Source: Bacteroidales bacterium UBA5072
Lineage (GTDB): Bacteria > Bacteroidota > Bacteroidia > Bacteroidales > UBA10428
Reading direction: 5' to 3'
Length of the DNA: 48,733 bases
Assembly (NCBI GenBank): GCA_002415855.1
Contig: DIAS01000118.1
Span: 1 to 48,733, forward strand
The notes beneath the pieces are model-generated. The model had not been told where the DNA came from and did no database searches. It worked only from the letters and a program-made list of their open reading frames with translations. How positions within the stretch are numbered: position 1 is the first letter of the stretch; the number at the start of each line of letters is the position of its first letter. Shown one piece after another: positions 16,588 to 24,226 of this stretch. The position numbers and the translations under genes were made by a program.

Positions 16588-16985
16588 AAAACATTATTTA
16601 GTTGTATAAAAAATATAGATGCAAATGCAAGACTCTTATTCTAAATAAAGAAAGTGAAATGAGAGGAATGTTTCTATAGTGTTTCCCACGTGTTTTCTTA
16701 TACCGTCAAGGCAATATCCTGAAATAGGATACAACGATAGTATTGCAATAACTTAACTGATATGCAGTAATTTTTTGTAAAGTCCGGAATGATATAAACG
16801 ATTGAAAGTTAATGAATATGACGTCCAAAGTCAAGATCATCCGTCAAATATTTATAATTTTAATTTCAATTCCGGGTAAAATGGTTCGATGTCCAACTAA
16901 TTGCCACAACATCGCAACAGTTCCGCGGTGTTCTGGCAATCGTCGCCCGTTTCCTGTCCCATGTCCCTTGTTCTTAGTCCCTTTT
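16588..16985. other. 398-base intergenic region
   Basis: The stretch lies between the metallopeptidase start and the PPK2 stop. It is AT-rich in its left part and should hold the metallopeptidase promoter, but no TAnnTTTG with proper spacing was found. A small inverted repeat TATCCT-N5-AGGATA is at 16715-16731. Near 16955-16982 the minus strand has three GGGAC copies, two of them 7 bases apart, resembling the other heptamer-type repeats in this window. No gene is convincing here. Confidence 0.6.
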
Positions 16986-17804
16986 TCAATAAACCTCCGG
17001 TATGATTGTCTGATCGCTGAATGGCGGCCTTACATATTTATGGCTTTCCTGCCTGGGTGTTAATTTGATTTTTTTCTGAGGTAGTTCCTGATAAGGTATC
17101 AAACCCAGCAGATGATGGATGCAATTAAGGCGCGCACGTTTTTTATTGTCGGCAGGCACCACAAACCAGGGTGATTGCTTGGTATCGGTATACCGGAACA
17201 TTTCGTCCTTGGCCCTGGAATACTCAATCCATTTTTCACGTGACGCCAGGTCCATTGCGCTTAATTTCCAGCGTTTGGTCGGATCATCGATCCGTGCCTG
17301 GAACCGGCTTTCCTGTTCCTCATCCGAAACCGAGAACCAGTATTTGATCAGCATAATCCCGGACCGGATCAACATGTTTTCGAATTCGGGACAGGAACGC
17401 ATGAATTCCTGGTATTCCTCATCCGAGCAAAATCCCATTACACGTTCCACACCGGCCCTGTTGTACCAGCTACGGTCAAAAAGTACCATTTCACCCGTTG
17501 CTGGTAAATGTGCCACGTACCGCTGAAGGTACCATTGCGCCTTTTCACGCTCCGTTGGTGTACCCAGAGCGACCACCCGGCAGATCCTTGGATTCAGGCT
17601 TTGTGAGATACACTTGATCACCCCACCCTTACCTGCAGCATCCCTACCCTCAAAGATCACCACCACCCTTAATCCTTTGTATTTTATCCATTCCTGCAGT
17701 TTTACCAGCTCTATCTGGAGTCTACGCAGTTTCTTTTCATATTCCTTTTTCGGTATCTTCCGCTTGTCCCGCTTTTCCGGCTCAATGCTTTTGATTTTAC
17801 CCAT
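16986..17804 (-). CDS. ppk2: Polyphosphate kinase 2 (PPK2) family protein
   Basis: A 272-residue protein with Walker A VIFEGRDAAGKGGVIK (about 48-63), the PPK2 block LFDRSWYNRAGVERVMGFC and the lid region with DDPTKRWKLSAMD. PPK2 enzymes use polyphosphate to phosphorylate nucleoside di- or monophosphates (class I mostly NDPs). I chose the ATG at 17804 (MGKIKSIEPEKR). The frame stays open further upstream, but that extension would overlap the neighbouring lipoprotein gene and has no PPK2 sequence. It lies 32 bases downstream of that gene and may be transcribed with it. The nucleotide preference cannot be read from the sequence. Confidence 0.92.
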   Translation of the reverse strand: MGKIKSIEPEKRDKRKIPKKEYEKKLRRLQIELVKLQEWIKYKGLRVVVIFEGRDAAGKGGVIKCISQSLNPRICRVVALGTPTEREKAQWYLQRYVAHLPATGEMVLFDRSWYNRAGVERVMGFCSDEEYQEFMRSCPEFENMLIRSGIMLIKYWFSVSDEEQESRFQARIDDPTKRWKLSAMDLASREKWIEYSRAKDEMFRYTDTKQSPWFVVPADNKKRARLNCIHHLLGLIPYQELPQKKIKLTPRQESHKYVRPPFSDQTIIPEVY

Positions 17805-17836
17805 GAGGTTAAGATCTTGTATTTCATTAACCGATT

Positions 17837-18535
17837 CTATTCCCCATCCTGGATACACCGAACAGAAAACCCATATTGATTTGCTATATAATATCCTGTA
17901 ACATTTGTCCCTGAATAATCCATACTCCACCACCAGGAATAATCTGCATCCTCTGGGGTGGAAGTCCACCAATAACCTTTAAAATTATAATAAAGGAAAA
18001 CCTGCTCTTCTGTTACCCGGCACCCCCCAGGAAGAGCCGTAAAGCCACTGCTGTTGCTGGCTCCTGCGTTGGGTTCGCTCCAATGCACAATACCGCTTTC
18101 CTTCAGCTTACCTCCGGCGGTTTCTATCCCTCCCAGATAATCAATTAATGTCTCCCATTCTGCAGTGGTGGGAACATGCCAGCCTTCAGGACAAAGATTG
18201 TCACTGTTTACGGCATACCAGTTATACAACGCCCCATAGGGCTCTTTGTTGCCAGCCGAATCATTATTCATCCAACAATAAGCAGGGGTGACGAGGCTAT
18301 TCCAATCGGCGCTATCAGTAACTTTCGTTATTCCTGTACCGTCATTGTAACGTGTGGTCTTCAGGTTTTCCACCATCCACACCTGTGAACCGATGGTCAC
18401 CGTATGGTAAACATTTCCATCGATGTCGGTGACAGTTAATGCATTGTTTTTTTCCTTCTCACAACCTATTGAAATGAGCAGGAAGATTCCGGCAGCCATG
18501 AGCTGCATGGTTGAAAGTCGCATTTCTTTTTGCAT
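17837..18535 (-). CDS. FISUMP-domain lipoprotein
   Basis: A 232-residue protein with an N-terminal signal and lipobox (LLISIGCEKEKN, lipid-modified Cys at about residue 24). The rest is one domain of the Fibrobacter succinogenes major paralogous type: VTIGSQVWMVENLKTTRYNDG, NLCPEGWHVPTTAEWETLIDYLGG and a final GFSVRCIQD. It is rich in Trp, Tyr and Asn and is likely exposed on the outer membrane. The function of the family is unknown. It is upstream of PPK2 on the same strand; the pairing is probably accidental. Confidence 0.88.
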   Translation of the reverse strand: MQKEMRLSTMQLMAAGIFLLISIGCEKEKNNALTVTDIDGNVYHTVTIGSQVWMVENLKTTRYNDGTGITKVTDSADWNSLVTPAYCWMNNDSAGNKEPYGALYNWYAVNSDNLCPEGWHVPTTAEWETLIDYLGGIETAGGKLKESGIVHWSEPNAGASNSSGFTALPGGCRVTEEQVFLYYNFKGYWWTSTPEDADYSWWWSMDYSGTNVTGYYIANQYGFSVRCIQDGE

Positions 18536-18630
18536 TTAAGGTTTTGTTTAAAGATTACTTAAAAATAGTAAATATTCCATTCATTTGGTATCCTTCGGCA
18601 ATACCCCTATTTCAGACTTTCTTATAGTAT

Positions 18631-18658
18631 AAAAAAAAACCCCGCACTTGGCGGGGCT
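18631..18658 (-). terminator. terminator of the first cold-shock gene
   Basis: On the minus strand a 6-bp GC stem (GCCCCGC/GCGGGGT core CCCCGC-N5-GCGGGG) followed by nine T (18639-18631). It stands 30 bases after the csp stop. Confidence 0.88.
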
Positions 18659-18688
18659 AAAATAATGGTAAGTATATTGTTTTTACAA

Positions 18689-18880
18689 TTATACCAATTT
18701 TACATTCACTGCGTTCATTCCTTTGCGACCCTGTTGCAGGTCGAAGGTTACTTCATCGTCTTCGTTGATGGTATCAACCAAACCGCTGACATGAACAAAA
18801 AACTCTTCGCTTGTTGCGTTGTCCTTAATAAAACCAAAACCTTTTGATTCATTAAAAAATTTTACTTTTCCTTCTTTCAT
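18689..18880 (-). CDS. Cold-shock domain protein (first copy)
   Basis: A 63-residue single CSD protein: MKEGKVKFFNESKGFGFIKD with RNP1 KGFGFI and RNP2 FFVHVS. It binds single-stranded nucleic acids and melts mRNA structure. A second copy at 37934-38125 is nearly the same in sequence, promoter and terminator layout. The leader between the predicted transcription start and ATG is only about 20 bases, so the long thermosensing leader of E. coli cspA is absent. Confidence 0.96.
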   Translation of the reverse strand: MKEGKVKFFNESKGFGFIKDNATSEEFFVHVSGLVDTINEDDEVTFDLQQGRKGMNAVNVKLV

Positions 18881-18903
18881 AATAAATTAAAATAATTATG
18901 CCG

Positions 18904-18911
18904 CAAAGGTA
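18904..18911 (-). promoter_or_regulatory. -7 promoter element of the first csp gene
   Basis: On the minus strand TACCTTTG, a perfect TAnnTTTG, 24 bases before the ATG. No TTTG is present at the -33 position. The second csp gene has the identical TACCTTTG at 25 bases before its ATG. Confidence 0.6.
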
Positions 18912-18988
18912 GACTATTTATTTAACATGCGGTGTTCATTTCAACGTTATTATTTAATAATTCACTGATTAGTCAGCTGTCAATGTCG

Positions 18989-18996
18989 TACATTTG
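18989..18996 (+). promoter_or_regulatory. possible -7 element for the CPBP-like gene
   Basis: TACATTTG matches TAnnTTTG; the -33 region is poor. Transcription from it would start near 19001, which favours the ATG at 19018 over the TTG at 18994. Confidence 0.35.
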
Positions 18997-19017
18997 AGGA
19001 TGCATGAACCATTGGGA

Positions 19018-19659
19018 ATGAAACCAATAAACCGGAAGTATTTTACCTATATTGAATTAAGCGCACTGGTGCTGACGGTTTTGTTGAAGTATTTGTTAAT
19101 GGACTGGCTTGGTATGCGGGCTTTCTACATTGCGGGGATCTGTCTTTTCTGGTCAGGTTATATTGCCTACAGGTATTCGCTGGATCATTCGATACTGAGA
19201 TCCTGGGGACTTCAAAAGGAGAATTTTGGGAAATCGCTTCGTGTGCTATTACCTTTCCTGATAATCAGTGTTTTCCTAACCATTATTTTCGGGAAGATCA
19301 ACCACATTCCCATAATTAACCTGAACATCATACCTGTTTTGGTTTTGTATCCCCTGTGGGGAATCATTCAACAGTTTATGGTGGTTTGCATCCTGGTTCA
19401 GAATCTGCAGAACCTGCCTGGATTCTCCCTCAGGATGAACAGGGCCATTTTACTGCCGTCCATCTTGTTCAGCCTGATCCACTATCCCCATTTTACGCTC
19501 ATGGCATTCACCTTCATCATGGAAATTATCTTCATCACGGTATTCCAGCGGTGGCGCAATTTGTGGTCACTGGGAATTGCACACGGCTGGATAGCGAGTT
19601 TTGTACTGTATTATTTTCTCAACCGCGATCTGTGGGTTGAACTTTTCGCCTGGTTTTAA
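19018..19659 (+). CDS. CPBP-like (CAAX protease/Abi family) integral membrane protein lacking catalytic glutamates
   Basis: 213 residues, six to eight hydrophobic helices. The arrangement resembles CPBP intramembrane proteases: a WGxxxx motif near the middle, SLIHYPHF, and GIAHGWIASFVLYYFLNRDLW near the end, with the two conserved histidines present. The EExxxR motif that supplies the catalytic glutamates is replaced by IQQFMVV, so ordinary CPBP proteolysis is doubtful. ATG codons at 19000 and 19018 and TTG 18994 are in frame; I prefer 19018. It overlaps the convergent DUF6320 gene by 4 bases. Confidence 0.75.
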   Translation: MKPINRKYFTYIELSALVLTVLLKYLLMDWLGMRAFYIAGICLFWSGYIAYRYSLDHSILRSWGLQKENFGKSLRVLLPFLIISVFLTIIFGKINHIPIINLNIIPVLVLYPLWGIIQQFMVVCILVQNLQNLPGFSLRMNRAILLPSILFSLIHYPHFTLMAFTFIMEIIFITVFQRWRNLWSLGIAHGWIASFVLYYFLNRDLWVELFAWF

Positions 19660-20381
19660 ATGTGGAAGAAGCGCCTGAGGTCCATTCCCCTGTTAAGCCG
19701 GTAATGTATGAAAAACAGAATTGCTGCAATCGCTGTCATGCAGGCAAAAACGATCAGGCTCCACTGAAATCTAAAATCACTTTTGAAATACCATGAAAGA
19801 ATGCCTTCGATACATAGCGAAAGGAAACCAACCGAAAGAAAAATGTATCCCAGAACATTGAATCCATGTTGTTTTGTTTTCCTGATAATCCAGGTCAGAA
19901 CGATGATAACCAGGTAGAATGACAATAAAAGCGGTATGCCCAATTGTGTTCCCCATCCAATTTTCTGATTGTACATATCCAGCAGAATCAATAACAGTGA
20001 AGTAGTAACAAAGCTTCCGCCAAGTAATAGAAAGAGTCTGTGACGCCAGAATGAAAGCAGCGAAATGTTGGCAAAGAGCACCAGACAAACCGTGATCGAA
20101 TACCTCGACCAGGTGATACTTTTCGAAAGAACCAAATTGATGATCAGTGTCACAAGAATCCCGGAAAACAAGATAATGCCAGACATTTCCCAGAATAACA
20201 TCCGTTTTTGCTTCCTTGTCAAATGCTCATAGCCATCAAGGAGTCTTTCGTAATGCCGGTTAATGCCGGCAGTTTTAGAATCCTCCTGGGTTGGCGGTTG
20301 ATCGAATTCGGAACATCCGCATAAGGGACAAATGTCCATTGATCCATCAAGCTCAACTCCGCACCTTGGACAAAATTTCAT
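19656..20381 (-). CDS. DUF6320 zinc-ribbon membrane protein
   Basis: A 241-residue protein. The N-terminus is a four-cysteine zinc ribbon (C4, C7, C18, C21 in CPRCG and CPLCG), then a basic helix (HLTRKQKRMLFW) and about six membrane helices from residue 68 to 230. It fits DUF6320, which I recall beside condensation-like acyltransferases. The gene starts 10 bases after the acyltransferase stop, so the two form an operon. The zinc ribbon probably faces the cytoplasm and may bind the partner or a nucleic acid; this is a guess. Confidence 0.78.
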   Translation of the reverse strand: MKFCPRCGVELDGSMDICPLCGCSEFDQPPTQEDSKTAGINRHYERLLDGYEHLTRKQKRMLFWEMSGIILFSGILVTLIINLVLSKSITWSRYSITVCLVLFANISLLSFWRHRLFLLLGGSFVTTSLLLILLDMYNQKIGWGTQLGIPLLLSFYLVIIVLTWIIRKTKQHGFNVLGYIFLSVGFLSLCIEGILSWYFKSDFRFQWSLIVFACMTAIAAILFFIHYRLNRGMDLRRFFHI

Positions 20382-20391
20382 ACCAATTGGA

Positions 20392-21696
20392 TTAATAAGT
20401 GGTTAATTTCACCCGGATACCCTGATGTGTTAAAAACCGAAAGAACTTCTTTTCCAAATCGTTGGTGCGGGAAATATTTCCGAAGCTGATGACCAGCAGG
20501 TCCCTGAAACCAATCACCCCGCAGTTCACTTTCAGTTTCTTATTGGGGGGCGGCGGAATAAAAACGAAATGATCTACATGTTTTTCAATCTCCGCAGGAA
20601 GTTCAATTCTGCCCAAATTGGTAACTACACCGCTATACTGGTTTGCGCCCTGAGAATAATATTTGAAATAGAGTATCAGGTCTTTCAGGAACAAGGGTAT
20701 ACCACGGACAAAGAAATTCTTCTCACTACCCACATTCCGCGAGATAATTTTATTGATCAGCTTTTCGTCTGTTTCGAGCTTCATTTTGTGGTAAACTATC
20801 TTAATAATCTCATCAAAAGAATATTGCCCCAAACGCAGATCAATTTCAGGGAGCACAAAAAGTGAGAAGTTCCTCAGCGATTGTGTGGGATAGATCTGGC
20901 GCAAATTTATGGGAACCTGAACACGCAGGATCTTCCTTTTTCCATAGCGGCTGTAACGAGGCATTTCGGTATAAATGTCCTGTAATACAGCCAAATATAC
21001 CGCAACCAGGTAATCGGTAATACTGGCTCCCTTTTCCCTGGCTTTTGATTTGATCTCAGCAAGCGAAACAAGAGCTGTCAGCGTATGATAACGTGGTTTC
21101 TCATTGAGAACATACGGCAAATGAAATGCTTTGGTATATTGAATAACCGGTGGAATATCTGCCTTAAAATACTGATTGTAAGCATCTTCAAATTCCTGAT
21201 CCTGAATATCGCTACTTCGTCCTGTGGCGGAATAATCGATTCCTTTACCTTCTTTTTCAGCAAAATAAGCCAGGAGCAATGTTTTAAAAAACACGGAAGC
21301 CCCCGTACCATCCGTAAGAATATGGGAGAATTCTACACTGATGCGGTTATTAATGACAACGATCCTGAATAACAGGGCATCTTTCATGTATACGATGTCA
21401 AAGGCACGGCAAATGCCCTGATTATCAGCAACGGGAATCAGAGGACATGCTATGTGTTCAAGGTAGTACCAGAAAAAACCCTTTCTCAGGCATACTTTAA
21501 AATAAGGAAACCTGGCTTCGGTTTTGCGGATGGCTCTCAACAGGCAGCCTATATTCACCCTTTCATTCAGGATTACTGATAAACGAAATACCGTTGTATG
21601 TTCTTTTGAACGCACTGCAGGATATATTTTGGCTGCATTATCGAGCGGAAGCCAAGCATATTTTCTCAAACCTTCCTTTTTAACCGGAATGTCCAA
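20392..21696 (-). CDS. Condensation/alcohol-acetyltransferase-like acyltransferase
   Basis: A 434-residue soluble protein of the CoA-dependent acyltransferase (condensation/PapA/AATase) fold. The active-site HxxxDG motif is HILTDG (H125, D129, G130). A second half with INLRQIYPTQSLRNFSLFV and the final segment FVFIPPPPNKKLKVNCGVIGFRD matches the DFGWG-region position, although that motif itself is not conserved. No NRPS or PKS modules are nearby. Its only partner is the DUF6320 membrane gene. A role in acylating a lipid, glycan or alcohol is possible; the substrate is unknown. Confidence 0.78.
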   Translation of the reverse strand: MDIPVKKEGLRKYAWLPLDNAAKIYPAVRSKEHTTVFRLSVILNERVNIGCLLRAIRKTEARFPYFKVCLRKGFFWYYLEHIACPLIPVADNQGICRAFDIVYMKDALLFRIVVINNRISVEFSHILTDGTGASVFFKTLLLAYFAEKEGKGIDYSATGRSSDIQDQEFEDAYNQYFKADIPPVIQYTKAFHLPYVLNEKPRYHTLTALVSLAEIKSKAREKGASITDYLVAVYLAVLQDIYTEMPRYSRYGKRKILRVQVPINLRQIYPTQSLRNFSLFVLPEIDLRLGQYSFDEIIKIVYHKMKLETDEKLINKIISRNVGSEKNFFVRGIPLFLKDLILYFKYYSQGANQYSGVVTNLGRIELPAEIEKHVDHFVFIPPPPNKKLKVNCGVIGFRDLLVISFGNISRTNDLEKKFFRFLTHQGIRVKLTTY

Positions 21697-21781
21697 ATGA
21701 CTGATTTTTATTTCATTTATGCGAAGTTATTCAATTGGCATATAATTTGACATGCTTAACTGGAATAATATACTACCGGAT

Positions 21782-22504
21782 ATGAAACTTACAGAAAAAA
21801 TTCTTGTTGTAGTGTGGCTGGTGATGATCGTTCCCTCCTGCTCAAACGCACAATTCTTTAAAAAGGTCTCTAAAACCCTGAATACATCGACCTCAGGAAG
21901 TTTTACCGAGAAAGAAGCCGCTGATGGGATCAAAGAAGCATTGATCAAGGGCACTGGTGAAAGTGTTAACCTGGTTTCAGTCCTTGATGGTTACTTTGGC
22001 AATCCGGAGATCAAGATACCCTTCCCCCCAGATGCCAGGGCTGTGGAATCTAAGCTGCGGTCAGTCGGATTGGGGAGCCAGGTGGACAAGGCCATCCTAT
22101 CAATCAATCGTGCAGCTGAGGATGCCGCCAAAGAGGCCAACCCTATTTTCGTTTCGGCGATTACCGGTATGACCATTGCAGATGCCATCAATATTGTCAG
22201 GGGTGAAAACAATTCCGCGACCCTGTATTTACAGAAAACCACCTCGGCAGGATTGAAGAGCAAATTCCAGCCCGTGATCAAAAACTCACTCGACAAGGTG
22301 GAAGCGACCAAGTACTGGACGGACCTGATCAGTACCTACAACAAAATTCCCTTCGTACAGAAAATGAATCCCGACCTTGCTGCCTATGTCACCGATCAGG
22401 CCATCAATGGGTTATTTATTATGATTGCCAAGGAAGAGTTGAAGATCAGAAAAGATCCGATGGCCAGAACAACAGACCTTTTGAAAAAGGTTTTTGGGAA
22501 TTAA
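21782..22504 (+). CDS. DUF4197 exported protein
   Basis: 240 residues starting at MKLTEKILVVVWLVMIVPSC, a signal peptide with a possible lipobox (VPSC) or cleavage after SNA. The mature part has the DUF4197 pattern: TEKEAADGIKEALIKGT, GYFGNPEIKIPFP, ERAAEDAAKEA-like NRAAEDAAKEANPIF and a helix-rich C-terminus. The family is common in Bacteroidota and Proteobacteria, exported, with unknown function. The frame is open 30 bases upstream from ATG 21752, but the signal peptide begins at 21782. It is the first of three exported-protein genes in a row. Confidence 0.85.
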   Translation: MKLTEKILVVVWLVMIVPSCSNAQFFKKVSKTLNTSTSGSFTEKEAADGIKEALIKGTGESVNLVSVLDGYFGNPEIKIPFPPDARAVESKLRSVGLGSQVDKAILSINRAAEDAAKEANPIFVSAITGMTIADAINIVRGENNSATLYLQKTTSAGLKSKFQPVIKNSLDKVEATKYWTDLISTYNKIPFVQKMNPDLAAYVTDQAINGLFIMIAKEELKIRKDPMARTTDLLKKVFGN

Positions 22505-22574
22505 GCAGAAATCTTCGTTTTGCAGTAACTTCTTTTCCCCTATATGGGTATAAGGATGTAAAAAGATCATACTT

Positions 22575-23282
22575 ATGAAAATAGGGATAATCCTGCTTTG
22601 CCTCATTTGGTCCCTGGATGGTTATGCGCAGGAAAGCACCAAAATCATTGACATGGAAAGGATTCCGCAGAAGAAGATCCGCAGTCTGATCGCTGATCAG
22701 TTTTCTTCGGAGAATCTTCATGGTTTTAATGAACTTCAGGCTACCTACAGGAAAGGGCAGAAACTTTCCGGTTACCATATCCTGGAATCCGCCTATTTTC
22801 TTAAAGAAGATCCCGCAAAAGTATTTAATACCTACCTGATCACCAGTCCCGCAGTATCATGGAATGGCAGCATGGTATCCTTCGGTGTGCTGGTATCCAA
22901 ATGGGAAAACACAGTCATATACAGGAATGACAAGGATTTTGCCGGCATTGATACCGGACAGGTGTTTTATGTGAACCTGAAGATCCTGAAAGGATTGTAC
23001 AATCTTGCTGTAGGCCTCGAGATCGTGAATATCGACACCACCAACAAATCGATTACTTTCAGCTATTTAAAGGGTGGAAAATCACGCGGGGAACAAACCC
23101 TGTACTTTATTCCCACCAGGAGGGGATATACGGAAATTATCCACCAGACTGCCTTTAAAAGTGATTCCTTTCTCCGCGACTGCTACCTGTATCCCTATTT
23201 CCACCGGATTGCCATTAACGAGTTTCACAGGAATATGAAAAGGAGCCTGCAGGGCAGCGGCAAGATGCTGGCAAAGCAATAA
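22575..23282 (+). CDS. Exported protein of unknown function
   Basis: 235 residues with a signal peptide MKIGIILLCLIWSLDGYAQ, cleavage likely after YAQ. The mature part of about 215 residues is mixed alpha/beta: YFLKEDPAKVFNTYLITSPA, then alternating beta strands and a final helix FHRIAINEFHRNMKRSLQGS. The pattern (ligand-cavity-like strands and a long last helix) is reminiscent of START/SRPBCC-type folds but I cannot confirm it. It starts 70 bases after the DUF4197 gene and ends 23 bases before the lipoprotein gene, suggesting co-transcription. Confidence 0.75.
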   Translation: MKIGIILLCLIWSLDGYAQESTKIIDMERIPQKKIRSLIADQFSSENLHGFNELQATYRKGQKLSGYHILESAYFLKEDPAKVFNTYLITSPAVSWNGSMVSFGVLVSKWENTVIYRNDKDFAGIDTGQVFYVNLKILKGLYNLAVGLEIVNIDTTNKSITFSYLKGGKSRGEQTLYFIPTRRGYTEIIHQTAFKSDSFLRDCYLYPYFHRIAINEFHRNMKRSLQGSGKMLAKQ

Positions 23283-23305
23283 GGGTATTGAACAGAAATT
23301 CGAAG

Positions 23306-24226
23306 ATGAAACCTGGCCTGAAAATAGTAATTATGATCGTGTTTCTGATACCTGCCTCCTCCTGCAGGCATTTGAAGGACTACTTCAGAAATCCGGATAC
23401 AGAGACGCTGGTCAGTTCAATTCAATCGTCCATATTGACAGGTTTTACGGCCAATCTTGCCATGACTGTCATAGAGGGAAGTTCTTTGCCGGGTGTTTCA
23501 TTAGTGCGCAGCAATGAAGGCTTCCCCTGCTCTGCCCTGATGGTTATTGACCTGTCAGTTACTTCAGGACCTGAATTTATTCGGTGCAAGGCCGGTACAA
23601 TAACCATAGCCGGATTATGGCCGGATGCCACCACTGCAGTTCTCTCCATATTGTATTCTGACTATAACGCTGGTACTGAAATCCTCGATCTGATCGGTAT
23701 TGAGACCATACCAGTAATGCGGGACGGCAACAATATCACTATAGCTTTGGCAGATATGGATATCCGCTTGAATCCCGACCAGGTATCACTTCTTCAGGTC
23801 AACCTTGGCACACTGGAAATTACCACCGAGCTGAAGCGCCTTGAAATGACCAGGGCTACTGATGTTTATGTCGCCGTTACACAGGATGCCTATCTGATAG
23901 ATGTTACTAACCAGGGAACGCCTGATGATAATACTGATGATGATTACACCATTACGGGTGGCGGACAGCTGATACAGGTTGCAGGCACTTCGGCAGAAAT
24001 TGTACAGGTTGCCATGGTTGATGTTCAGGTTGCTTCAACATGCATCGAAAATCCAGTCTCCGGAATGGCCCTGATCAGGACAACCGGTTTGGAGGATGAA
24101 GGATTTCCCGAACTTGGAACTGCCGTGCTACAGTGTCGGCCAGGTTGTGACGGTACAGCCCGGGTACTGGTTGCTACTGGTATGTATGCAGGTGCTAACG
24201 GAAGTGATGTTGATTTTCACCTGTAA
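23306..24226 (+). CDS. Putative lipoprotein of unknown function
   Basis: 306 residues from ATG 23306 (MKPGLKIVIMIVFLIPASSC), a signal peptide with lipobox-like PASSC. The frame can also start at TTG 23288. The rest is beta-rich, with repeated IxIxLADMDIRL-type strands and a short acidic stretch TPDDNTDDDYT that could bind calcium. Cys pairs occur at the end (TCIEN, LQCRPGC). No family is recognised. Its last 10 bases overlap the end of the convergent gene at 24217-26148. Confidence 0.72.
   Translation: MKPGLKIVIMIVFLIPASSCRHLKDYFRNPDTETLVSSIQSSILTGFTANLAMTVIEGSSLPGVSLVRSNEGFPCSALMVIDLSVTSGPEFIRCKAGTITIAGLWPDATTAVLSILYSDYNAGTEILDLIGIETIPVMRDGNNITIALADMDIRLNPDQVSLLQVNLGTLEITTELKRLEMTRATDVYVAVTQDAYLIDVTNQGTPDDNTDDDYTITGGGQLIQVAGTSAEIVQVAMVDVQVASTCIENPVSGMALIRTTGLEDEGFPELGTAVLQCRPGCDGTARVLVATGMYAGANGSDVDFHL

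Noticed and set aside
16715..16731. TATCCT-N5-AGGATA hairpin as terminator
   Set aside because: Weak stem with no T-run, far from any gene end.
16812..17063. 83-codon ORF on the plus strand
   Set aside because: It runs into the PPK2 gene on the other strand and has a low-complexity composition; no support.
17805..17972. Longer PPK2 start at 17972
   Set aside because: The extension overlaps the lipoprotein gene and lacks PPK2-like sequence; ATG 17804 suits the family.
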